Assembly: GCA_017510445.1 (NCBI GenBank) | Contig: JAFWNF010000007.1 | Coordinates: 1-64,000 of the forward strand | Reading direction: 5' to 3' | DNA length: 64,000 bases | Source: Candidatus Saccharimonadota bacterium | GTDB taxonomy: Bacteria > Patescibacteriota > Saccharimonadia > Saccharimonadales > Saccharimonadaceae | Part shown: positions 53,223 through 60,706 of the stretch, in pieces | Layout of the letters: every line of letters starts with the position of its first letter | Numbering within the stretch: position 1 is the first letter of the stretch | Notes under the pieces: model-generated | Databases searched by the model: none | What the model saw: the letters and a program-made list of their open reading frames with translations, nothing else | What the model was told of the DNA's origin: nothing | Position numbers and translations under genes: made by a program

Positions 53223-54891
53223 CTGGCACCTCAATTCCAAGCAAATTAAAACCATGCTCCATAGTCTTTAGATACATTTCTACCAGCTTAATCCTTATTG
53301 CTTCAGATTCACTCCCGACAACAGGACAGTTTTCATAAAACCTTGAAAATTCCTGCGCGACCTCATAAAGATAGTTGCAAACCTTGTGCGGAGCCATCTC
53401 ATTCGTCGCCTCCTTGAGAACTTCAGAATATTGAACAATTTTTTTAATCAATTTTTTCTCAAACTCGTTCAGATCGCCTTTCTCTTCTGTTATTTCAGAT
53501 TGGTTTGAAGCATTCTTGAGAATTTTCTTCGCCCTCACGGCTGAATAAAGCAAATATGGCCCTGAATTTCCTGTCATTTTTACAGATTCCTTCGGGTCGA
53601 AAATGATATCTCCCCCAATCTTATACTTCAAAAACGCATATTTAACTGCTGAAAGCGCAATTTTCTTATCATTTTCCGCCAATTTCTCAAATTCTTCTGC
53701 TGGAGATTGCATATTTTGGGCAACCATATCTAAAACATCAACCGCCTTAAGAAAATTCCCTTTTCTCGAAGACATCTTCTCATTCCCAGGAAGTTTAACG
53801 AGACCATGCGTCAGATGTGCAGTTTTTTCAACCAACTCTGGCGCATATTGTTCAATAGATTTAAGAACAACCTTCATGTAATCAAGTTGTTCGTTCCCAG
53901 TTATTACAACCGATTTATCGAAATGATAATCTGCCCATTTTGTAAAAATCAATCCAACATCTTTGGTCTCATATGTCGGTACACCTTCTTGATTAATAAA
54001 TACGCGTGTGTGAAGCCCAAATTTTTCCCCATCAAACACCACTGCACCATCAGAAACCTCATAAATACCTTTTTTAAGCTGTTCCCGTACTGTTTTTAAT
54101 CCCAACTCTGCAACGGATGATTCAGGATAGTATTTATCAAATTTCACACCTATTTTCGCATAAAAATCATCAAAATATCGATAAGAAAGCTCCCTACCCT
54201 TCCAATAAATCTCCGCAACCTCTCCTTCGCGAATATTTTCCTTATTAATTCGGTATATCTCTTTGTTTAACTCTGTAATTTTCTTTTTTGCTTCGTCATC
54301 TTCCTCATAAGCCCTTGTCCCCTCAACATACGCCTTCGCTATATCTTCTATTTTCAACTCTCCCATCTGCTCAGAAGAATCTTTCGTATATAACAACGCG
54401 TAAATAGTTTTTGCAACATGCAACCCTACATCTCCCCCAAAATTCGCTCTCGTCACTTTTGCTCCAGAATACTCAAAAAGCCTTGATATCGCATCCCCAA
54501 CAACAGAAGTATAAAGATGCCCTGCGTGAAGCACCTTAAATGGGTTTGGGTCAGAAAACTCACAAATCACGTTTTTATCTAAATATTCGTCTAATGATAT
54601 ATTTTTACTGAAATTACTCGTAAAATCGCCCAATTTATTTAAGTAATACCCATTAGACAGTTTAAAATTCAAAAAACCAGGCCCTGCGACCTCAACATTT
54701 TCACCATATTTTTCTCGGATTTCTTCCGCAATCTCCCTTGGATTCCTCTTTAAATCTTTCGAAAGTTTCATTGCGATATTCGAAGCATAGTCCGCCTCTG
54801 TATTCTCCGGTGCAGAAACCACTTCTGGCTCAATTTCCAGAGAAAAGAGCTCAAGGACAAGTTTTTTCAATTTTTCTTGAATTTCTTCCAT
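53212..54891 (-). CDS. argS: Arginyl-tRNA synthetase
   Basis: 559 residues, class Ia. The N-terminal Add-1 tRNA-binding domain (about 1-80), HIGH-type motif FKVLHAGHL, and KMSSRKGN (KMSKS) are clear, with the DALR anticodon domain at the end. It charges tRNA-Arg, one of which is at 57184. TATAAT (54899-54904) ends seven bases before the ATG. It leads the argS-orn-MmcQ-kinase group. Confidence 0.97.
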   Translation of the reverse strand: MEEIQEKLKKLVLELFSLEIEPEVVSAPENTEADYASNIAMKLSKDLKRNPREIAEEIREKYGENVEVAGPGFLNFKLSNGYYLNKLGDFTSNFSKNISLDEYLDKNVICEFSDPNPFKVLHAGHLYTSVVGDAISRLFEYSGAKVTRANFGGDVGLHVAKTIYALLYTKDSSEQMGELKIEDIAKAYVEGTRAYEEDDEAKKKITELNKEIYRINKENIREGEVAEIYWKGRELSYRYFDDFYAKIGVKFDKYYPESSVAELGLKTVREQLKKGIYEVSDGAVVFDGEKFGLHTRVFINQEGVPTYETKDVGLIFTKWADYHFDKSVVITGNEQLDYMKVVLKSIEQYAPELVEKTAHLTHGLVKLPGNEKMSSRKGNFLKAVDVLDMVAQNMQSPAEEFEKLAENDKKIALSAVKYAFLKYKIGGDIIFDPKESVKMTGNSGPYLLYSAVRAKKILKNASNQSEITEEKGDLNEFEKKLIKKIVQYSEVLKEATNEMAPHKVCNYLYEVAQEFSRFYENCPVVGSESEAIRIKLVEMYLKTMEHGFNLLGIEVPDEM

Positions 54892-54950
54892 TTCCTACAT
54901 TATATCATATATTCTCACCCCTGTAAAACATCAAAAATCGCAAAATACTC

Positions 54951-54979
54951 TTGACATTTTTAACCATGTGTGCTATAAT
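54951..54979 (+). promoter_or_regulatory. Consensus promoter of candidate small RNA
   Basis: TTGACA (54951-54956), 17-base spacer, TATAAT (54974-54979) with an extended TGC before the -10. Confidence 0.88.
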
Positions 54980-54985
54980 AAACCT

Positions 54986-55165
54986 CCGCACCTTATAAAG
55001 AAGCTTTCCGCTAGCAGAGATTCCTATTTATCTTTACTACTACTCTTTTCTTCATAAATTTCTCTGCCCTCCCAGCAGAGACGCTCCTTTCTTTTGCACA
55101 CAGTGCACTGTGTGCACATCCACTCCGCGCCCTGGTCCCAGCTAAACCAGGGCAAACTTTTTTTT
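54986..55165 (+). ncRNA. Candidate small RNA of about 180 nt with CCUCC motifs
   Basis: Bounded by a consensus promoter and an intrinsic terminator (CCCTGGT...ACCAGGG, eight T, 55130-55165). Three stem-loops: GCAGAGA...TCTCTGC (55014-55067) enclosing a second ATTTAT/ATAAAT stem and a 22-base pyrimidine-rich loop; TGCACACAG-TGCA-CTGTGTGCA (55095-55116); and the terminator. Unpaired CCTCC (about 54983), CCCTCCC (about 55067) and GCTCC could pair with Shine-Dalgarno sequences. No ORF with a ribosome-binding site. Alternatively it is an attenuated leader of the downstream kinase gene. Confidence 0.65.
55130..55165 (+). terminator. Terminator of candidate small RNA
   Basis: CCCTGGT (55130-55136) pairs with ACCAGGG (55146-55152), then CAAAC and eight T. 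A second hairpin GCCTCG-TTA-CGAGGC with TTTT follows at 55169-55188. Confidence 0.88.
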
Positions 55166-55249
55166 AGTGCCTCGTTACGAGGCCTTTTCCTTGCCCGCAA
55201 TGAGGATAATAATCATGCTATAATATCTTTGGAAATTAATAACCAAACC

Positions 55250-56533
55250 ATGAATAATCTTAAACTTAATGAAGGAATACAAGATAATAATGCCCTGCAA
55301 GCCCAACAAACTGGTTGGGAAATCTCTGAAGATAAAGGTGACAAAAAGATTACATGGGAAGATTTGGCAAATATACCACAGAATGATAAACAAATAAACC
55401 TAAGTTCAGAAGAGAACACAAAAAATACTCAAGAAGCTATGACAACGTTCACATGGACGACTAGCTACGAAAATCTTGAAAAAATCGAAGATGTCGGAGT
55501 TAAATCATTCAAGATTTTTATGCGCCCTCCACCAATAGAAAAAACTTCTGGTTTAACCAGTGGTGAATGGCGCGAGATCTCAGCTAGATTTGATAATCCA
55601 GATGAATGGCATCCTGAAAGGGTAAAGTTTCATGAGCAAATAATCACGACAATGCTCGCAAAAGCCGATGCATTGTCGCAAAGATTAAGACAACACGAAA
55701 TCGAAGAGGGCCGGAGGCCCACAATCTATTGTCTTCGTGGAGCATGTGGAAGTGGTAAAACTACTGCTTTACGTGGTGGACTATTTAATGGAATATTGGA
55801 TGAAACTGGCGAACCAAGCGGAACTTTAGCACCAGATGTATTGAAGACACCACTCAGAGAAGGTGGTAGAATGAGCCATGTCCAAGTCCATGACGAATCC
55901 TCAATGTTAAGCAGAAAACTTTCTCGAGCTATGAAAGAAAAAGCTATGCATGAGTCATTTTCAATGGTGTACGATAAGCTAATGGCATACCCAACGGATT
56001 TTGAAGATGTATTCGAGGACGCTTCTGAAACAAATCGCGAAGTAGCCATCCTAGACATGGACGTTCCGTTAGAATTGTCTGCCGTTAGAGTTTTATCTCG
56101 TACAAAAAATGGCGAAGATCCTAACATCGACTTTACTGGTGTGGCTAATGCATTTTCGGCAATCAGAAAAAACAGGTCAGCACTGTTTAACCAAATATCT
56201 GAACATCCAGATATGGTAAGTGCATATACCCTCAGAGCTTTTGATCCAAACGATAAACGATCAGTAGAAGTTGCGCGCTGCGAAAATGGCAAAATACAAG
56301 TTATCCCTGGCCGAGAAACACTAGCGGAAAAAGCAGTTACATCAAGCGACGAAGATGTTGATGCAGAAGTACAAAAAGTACGTAATACTGTAATCACTGA
56401 AGAATATATTACCTATTTTGAAAATGCATATTTCGATGAAAACTCCAGACAATATGCAGCAAAAAATGTTGCTACCTTAAAAGAGTATATTGGCAAAACA
56501 CTAGGCGAAGCGCTAGATGACAAGTCTAAATAA
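55250..56533 (+). CDS. Zeta-toxin-like P-loop kinase
   Basis: About 427 residues. A polar N-terminal region (1-155) leads to a kinase core with Walker A GACGSGKT (164-171), then APDVLKTPLR and VHDESSMLSRKLSRAMKE, matching the PDxxK and HxEss patterns of zeta toxins, which phosphorylate UDP-GlcNAc and block wall synthesis. The C-terminal 200 residues are not recognised. ATG 55250 is used because the extended -10 ATGCTATAAT lies at about 55217-55224; an upstream in-frame start would include the small RNA region. The next gene may be its partner. No epsilon-type antitoxin seen. Confidence 0.8.
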   Translation: MNNLKLNEGIQDNNALQAQQTGWEISEDKGDKKITWEDLANIPQNDKQINLSSEENTKNTQEAMTTFTWTTSYENLEKIEDVGVKSFKIFMRPPPIEKTSGLTSGEWREISARFDNPDEWHPERVKFHEQIITTMLAKADALSQRLRQHEIEEGRRPTIYCLRGACGSGKTTALRGGLFNGILDETGEPSGTLAPDVLKTPLREGGRMSHVQVHDESSMLSRKLSRAMKEKAMHESFSMVYDKLMAYPTDFEDVFEDASETNREVAILDMDVPLELSAVRVLSRTKNGEDPNIDFTGVANAFSAIRKNRSALFNQISEHPDMVSAYTLRAFDPNDKRSVEVARCENGKIQVIPGRETLAEKAVTSSDEDVDAEVQKVRNTVITEEYITYFENAYFDENSRQYAAKNVATLKEYIGKTLGEALDDKSK

Positions 56534-56544
56534 TAAGGAGGACT

Positions 56545-56895
56545 ATGGAAAACAACACGTCAGATTTTAATCAAAGTACACCACCAGAGCAACAATCCCC
56601 CACTGAAAATTGGGACATTGCTATGGCTGCAGCTAGAAAAGAACAAGAAAAGAAAAATCGCTTAGAAAAAGCGATAGCCGAAGCTGAACAAAACGGAAAA
56701 GAAATCTTTAATTATAATAAATTCGTAGATTCTTATTGGAGAAAGAACGCTTTTTCTGCACAATTACAGGGCAATGAAAGTGAAGCGATGATACAACACT
56801 ATAAAGAAGAGTATTATTTAGAGTTCCCAGACATAAAAACAATAGAAGAATTTGCAGCCGAATTAGAAAAAAGAGATGAGAGCCTAGGAGAATAA
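56545..56895 (+). CDS. Small hypothetical protein downstream of zeta-like kinase
   Basis: 116 residues, charged and helical (KEQEKKNRLEKAIAEAEQNGKEI, YYLEFPDIKTIEEFAAELEKR). No recognised domain or membrane segment. AATAAGGAGGACT gives a strong ribosome-binding site, 11 bases after the kinase stop, so the two are an operon. It might be an antitoxin or chaperone for the kinase; the order toxin-then-partner is inferred. Confidence 0.75.
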   Translation: MENNTSDFNQSTPPEQQSPTENWDIAMAAARKEQEKKNRLEKAIAEAEQNGKEIFNYNKFVDSYWRKNAFSAQLQGNESEAMIQHYKEEYYLEFPDIKTIEEFAAELEKRDESLGE

Positions 56896-57007
56896 ACTAC
56901 TGGCCATTAAAAACATCACTTTCAACGTGAACCTCTGAAGTTCAAATCCTGCTTTTCGTTAAAAATATATAAAAAGAGGCTCTTTAGGTCTCATTTTTTA
57001 TGTTTCC

Positions 57008-57097
57008 TGGCGGAAGCGAGAGGATTCGAACCTCCGAGACGCTTGCGCGCCCACACGATTTCGAGTCGTGCGCCTTCAACCACTCGGCCACGCTTCC
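57008..57097 (-). tRNA. tRNA-Ser(CGA)
   Basis: Class II tRNA with a long variable arm (GGGCGCGCAAGCGTCT). Acceptor GGAAGCG/CGCTTCC, anticodon stem CACGA/TCGTG around CTCGAAA, T loop GTTCGAA, discriminator G, encoded CCA. Confidence 0.97.
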
Positions 57098-57183
57098 ACT
57101 GGTTATTCTAACATAATTTCCTCTCTCTAAACAGCCCAAATTACAACAAAAAATGCCCAAGAGGGCAGTTTTACTATAAATTT

Positions 57184-57260
57184 TGGTATGCCCGACAGGA
57201 TTCGAACCTACGACCTTTTGCTCCGCAAGCAAACGCTCTATCCAGCTGAGCTACGGGCAC
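57184..57260 (-). tRNA. tRNA-Arg(GCG)
   Basis: Acceptor GTGCCCG/CGGGCAT, anticodon stem TTTGC/GCAAA around loop TTGCGGA, T loop GTTCGAA, encoded CCA. The anticodon is GCG, where most bacteria use ACG (read as inosine). It precedes tRNA-Ser by about 86 bases on the same strand and probably shares its promoter. Confidence 0.95.
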
Positions 57261-57385
57261 ACACAACAAATTGTAATATGGTGCGTTTCATGTCCTTTAG
57301 GGGCACTCAACACATTGTGGATGTTTTTACGCATCCACCTAGAAATTAAATGAGCATCACGCGTATACGTGACAACGCCATTATA
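57261..57385 (-). promoter_or_regulatory. Promoter and leader of tRNA-Arg/tRNA-Ser
   Basis: On the minus strand an extended -10 (TGGTATAAT, TATAAT at 57380-57385) gives a leader of about 112 bases with hairpins TCACG...CGTGA and GTGGATG...CATCCAC before tRNA-Arg. These may be processing signals or an attenuator. The rest to 57513 shows nothing more than the promoter of the next plus-strand gene. Confidence 0.55.
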
Positions 57386-57513
57386 CCACAAAAGTCAACA
57401 TTTTTAAAGAGCAAAAACATGTTTTTTCAAAATTCTTTTATACTTCTCTACATTAGATAAACAAATCTTTTCTTTTTCCCTTCCAATTTTAAAAACTATG
57501 CTATTATTATCTT

Positions 57514-58293
57514 ATGAAAAAGAGAGTATCCACTAAAAAAGAAGACAAAAACGGTGGGAAAACCAAAAAAACCTCTCTAAAAACAAAGACTCAGCGCACC
57601 CGCGCTAGACTCCTCGGCAGCTACTATGGTAACCCTATTCGCGACATGAAGCTCGTGTGTATCACTGGTAGCACTGGCAAAAGTATCACCGCTCACTTTG
57701 TCCACGAAATCCTTAAATCCTCTGGTGAGCACGTCGCCATCCTCGCTTCCGAAAAGCCTTTTAAATTAAAGACTCTTCACAAATTCTTTGCCGATGCTTG
57801 GAAAGCTGGTGCAAATTACGTCGTCGTCACTGCTCCACCAGAATCACTAAATAAAAACGTTTTTTATAATCTTCCTGTCGAAGTTGCTGCTTTAACCAAT
57901 TATCTCGATTCTTCCCTCACCACACCAACTTCCGAAGAATTTCTAAAAAGTGGCTCTACCCTTTTTGAAATGAACCCAAAAATTGTCGTTTTAAATACCG
58001 ACGACCTGTATTATAAAGATTTTTCAAAATATTCCGGTAAAGAAAAAACTCTTACCTACGGCCGCAATTATTATTCCACACTCAGAATCGAAAACTCTAA
58101 ACTTTATCGCAAAGGCGTCGAAGCGACCTTTAGCCTTGGCTCGTCATTTTATACTGTCGCTAGCTTTCTAACTGGCGAACCGATAATCTCATATATGGCT
58201 TGCGCCGCCGCAATTGCTACGGCACTCGGCATCGACAACCAGTCAATCGCCGACGGCATCGCTAACTACGAACAGGAAGAAGCGAAATTATGA
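57514..58293 (+). CDS. Truncated Mur-ligase-like protein (central domain only)
   Basis: 259 residues. A Lys/Arg-rich N-terminus (about 1-45) precedes a Mur-ligase ATP-binding domain with P-loop CITGSTGKSITA, and VVVTAPPESL. The C-terminal ligase domain is missing, so it cannot be a complete Mur ligase. The -10-like TATTAT (57502-57507) ends six bases before the ATG. It overlaps the DUF1846 gene by four bases, suggesting a joint function that I cannot name. Confidence 0.78.
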   Translation: MKKRVSTKKEDKNGGKTKKTSLKTKTQRTRARLLGSYYGNPIRDMKLVCITGSTGKSITAHFVHEILKSSGEHVAILASEKPFKLKTLHKFFADAWKAGANYVVVTAPPESLNKNVFYNLPVEVAALTNYLDSSLTTPTSEEFLKSGSTLFEMNPKIVVLNTDDLYYKDFSKYSGKEKTLTYGRNYYSTLRIENSKLYRKGVEATFSLGSSFYTVASFLTGEPIISYMACAAAIATALGIDNQSIADGIANYEQEEAKL

Positions 58294-59744
58294 AAACCGG
58301 ATTCGATTCAGAAAAATATCTAAAACTCCAAAAAGAAAAAATTCTGTCTCGTATCCAACTCTTTGACAAACTTTATCTCGAATTCGGCGGAAAACTCGTC
58401 GACGATTATCATGCTTCTCGCGTTCTTCCAGGTTTTGAGCCCGATCTGAAAATCCGTTTACTCCAAGAGCTGAAGGACCAAGCCGAGATCATTCTTTGTA
58501 TCAACGCCAACGCAATCGAAAATTCAAAAATCCGCTCCGATCGCATGATTTCCTACGAAACTGAGGTTTTTCGTCTAATTGAATTCCTTCGTTCTCGAGA
58601 CATTACAATCGAAAGTGTCGTCATTACTCTTTTCACTGGTCAGAAAAAAGTCGCCGAATTCATTAACGCTCTAAAAGACTACAAAATCACCCCCTACATC
58701 CACACTCCGACCAAAGGCTATCCCACCGATGTCAAAACCATTGTCAGCGAAGAAGGTTACGGCCAAAACCCCTTCATCAAAACCAAAAAGCCTGTTGTCG
58801 TCGTTACTGCCCCCGGCCCAAATTCTGGCAAACTCGCCACTTGTCTTTCCCAACTCTACCACGAATCAAAACACGGCAAAAAAGCAGGTTATGCCAAATT
58901 CGAAACCTTCCCTGTCTGGAGCCTACCTTTGAAACATCCCGTAAACCTCGCTTATGAAGCCGCCACTGCCGATCTCGCCGATAAAAACATGATCGATTAT
59001 TTCCACCTTGAAAAATATGGTGTTCCCGCCGTGAATTATAATCGCGACCTCGAGCTTTTCCCTGTCGTTAAGGAAATTCTCCACAAAATCCTCGGAAAAG
59101 ATATCTATTTTTCTCCCACTGACATGGGTGTTAACGTCATCGGCAAATGCATTACCGACGATAAAGTGACAAGAACCGCGTCAAAAGATGAAATTATTCG
59201 TCGATATCTCAAATCTCTCGTCGAACTAAAAAAAGGCCTTGTTGACGAATCAGTTCCAGAGCGTATTAAGCTCCTCATGAACGAACTCGAAATCAGCGAA
59301 AAAGATCGCAAAGTCGTTAAATATGCTGAAGAAAAGAAGAAAAAATCTCATCTTCCCAGCGCCTGTCTTCAGTATAATTCCAAATTCATCACCGGCCGAA
59401 AAACAGGCTATCTATCTCCTATCTCTAGCACTATGCTAAACACCATCAAAGAAATTACCAAAATCCCCGACGAAGTTGATCTAATTTCTGAAACTATTTT
59501 GGAGCCAATTTTAGAAATCAAAAATAAAACTAGCAATTTCAAAGAAAGTTATCTAAAACTCGGAGAAGTCCTCATCGCCCTCAGTATTTGTTCAACCACA
59601 AACCCAATGGCGAAAAAATCGCTCGATGTTCTTGACAAACTTCGTGGCTCCGAACTCCACGCCACCTATCTCATTCCCGACGACGAGATGATTATTTTAA
59701 ATAATCTCGGTATCAATGTCACTTGCTCCACTGACCTAAATTAA
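58290..59744 (+). CDS. DUF1846 family protein
   Basis: 484 residues, close in length to the UPF0371/DUF1846 family (GFDSEKYLKLQKEKILSRIQLFDKLYLEFGGKL, then TAPGPNSGKLATCLSQLYHE and KYGVPAVNYNRDLELFPV). The family has a P-loop-like GPNSGK and a Rossmann-type fold; its reaction is not established. It overlaps the upstream Mur-like gene by four bases. I see nothing unusual in it. Confidence 0.92.
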   Translation: MKTGFDSEKYLKLQKEKILSRIQLFDKLYLEFGGKLVDDYHASRVLPGFEPDLKIRLLQELKDQAEIILCINANAIENSKIRSDRMISYETEVFRLIEFLRSRDITIESVVITLFTGQKKVAEFINALKDYKITPYIHTPTKGYPTDVKTIVSEEGYGQNPFIKTKKPVVVVTAPGPNSGKLATCLSQLYHESKHGKKAGYAKFETFPVWSLPLKHPVNLAYEAATADLADKNMIDYFHLEKYGVPAVNYNRDLELFPVVKEILHKILGKDIYFSPTDMGVNVIGKCITDDKVTRTASKDEIIRRYLKSLVELKKGLVDESVPERIKLLMNELEISEKDRKVVKYAEEKKKKSHLPSACLQYNSKFITGRKTGYLSPISSTMLNTIKEITKIPDEVDLISETILEPILEIKNKTSNFKESYLKLGEVLIALSICSTTNPMAKKSLDVLDKLRGSELHATYLIPDDEMIILNNLGINVTCSTDLN

Positions 59745-59761
59745 TATGCTATTATTAGTAT

Positions 59762-60706
59762 ATGAAAAACCATAAGTATCTTTTTCTTTTGCTTCTACTT
59801 CCGGTTTTCCTTGCCATTTTGTTTTTTATCCCTTCCCGCGACACTCATGCTGACTTTGGCGATTTCTCCAGCGGTTCAGATTATGGCGGAGGTAGCAGTA
59901 GCAGCCACAGTAGTAGTTCTTCAAGCTACAGTAGCCACGATTATAGTAGTTCGAGTTCTCGTTCCAGTCGAAGCTCATCTTCCGGTAGTTCGAGCGGAAG
60001 TAGCGATGCCTTTCTCATTTTATCCTTTTTCTTCTACATACCACTAGCCTATTTCTTCGGATACTATTTTGGCAAACAAAAAGGAGTTTCACAAACCAAA
60101 TTAACAGCCTCTACCTTAACCCCAACTCTCAAACCAATGTCCGAATACAAATCCGTTGATCCAGATTTTGACGAATCTGTATTCAAAGAAAAAGTCTCGA
60201 ACCTCTATGTCCAATTCCAAAACGCCTGGCAAGCCAAAAACCTCGAAACTCTCCGCCCCTACCTTACAGATATCGCCTTTGCCCAATACGATCGTCAACT
60301 CAACCGCTATCGAAATGCCGGTACCACCAACAAAATCGAAAAAATTGCCGTGCTTTCCGTTGATCTTAAAGGCTGGAGCCAAGATAACGGCAAAGATCAA
60401 ATTGTAGCCCGTATCAAAACTCGCATCGTTGACTATGTCGTCAATGATAAAACCGGCAAAATTGTTGAAGGAAGCGATCAGGTCGACAAATTCATGGAAT
60501 ATGAATGGAGCCTAATCCGCACTACTGGTATCGCAACCGTCACAAAAGACGGTACAACTCACCAACGCTGTCCAAACTGCGGTGGTGCCATCAACATCAA
60601 CGAAACAACGAAATGTTCCTACTGTCGCCATATTGTTTCAACCGATAAATTCAACTGGCTAGTCAGCACCATCAAAGGCATCTCTCAAAGAACTGGAAAA
60701 AAATGA
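59762..60706 (+). CDS. Tim44-like domain membrane protein with Ser-rich region and zinc ribbon
   Basis: 314 residues. Signal peptide or anchor (about 8-24), then a Ser-rich stretch (36-85), a second helix (about 82-104), a Tim44-like domain (about 125-255; VSNLYVQFQNAWQAKNLETLRPYLTD) and a C-terminal zinc ribbon (CPNCGG...CSYC). The Tim44 fold binds membranes or lipids in other proteins. TATTAT (59750-59755) ends six bases before the ATG. It overlaps the permease gene by four bases. Confidence 0.88.
   Translation: MKNHKYLFLLLLLPVFLAILFFIPSRDTHADFGDFSSGSDYGGGSSSSHSSSSSSYSSHDYSSSSSRSSRSSSSGSSSGSSDAFLILSFFFYIPLAYFFGYYFGKQKGVSQTKLTASTLTPTLKPMSEYKSVDPDFDESVFKEKVSNLYVQFQNAWQAKNLETLRPYLTDIAFAQYDRQLNRYRNAGTTNKIEKIAVLSVDLKGWSQDNGKDQIVARIKTRIVDYVVNDKTGKIVEGSDQVDKFMEYEWSLIRTTGIATVTKDGTTHQRCPNCGGAININETTKCSYCRHIVSTDKFNWLVSTIKGISQRTGKK

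Noticed and set aside
54986-55165. 6S RNA, because of its 180-nt length
   Set aside because: The 5' and 3' ends do not pair and there is no central open bubble; instead there are three separate hairpins.
55094-55249. Upstream extension of the zeta-like kinase (52 more residues)
   Set aside because: This part overlaps the terminator and small RNA and lies upstream of the likely -10 box at about 55219; composition is not protein-like.
56905-56962. tRNA-like fragment (CACTTTCAACGTG, then GTTCAAATCC) with apparent anticodon TCA
   Set aside because: There is no acceptor pairing or D arm, and the T stem does not pair. At best it is a decayed tRNA piece; it is not a suppressor or selenocysteine tRNA.
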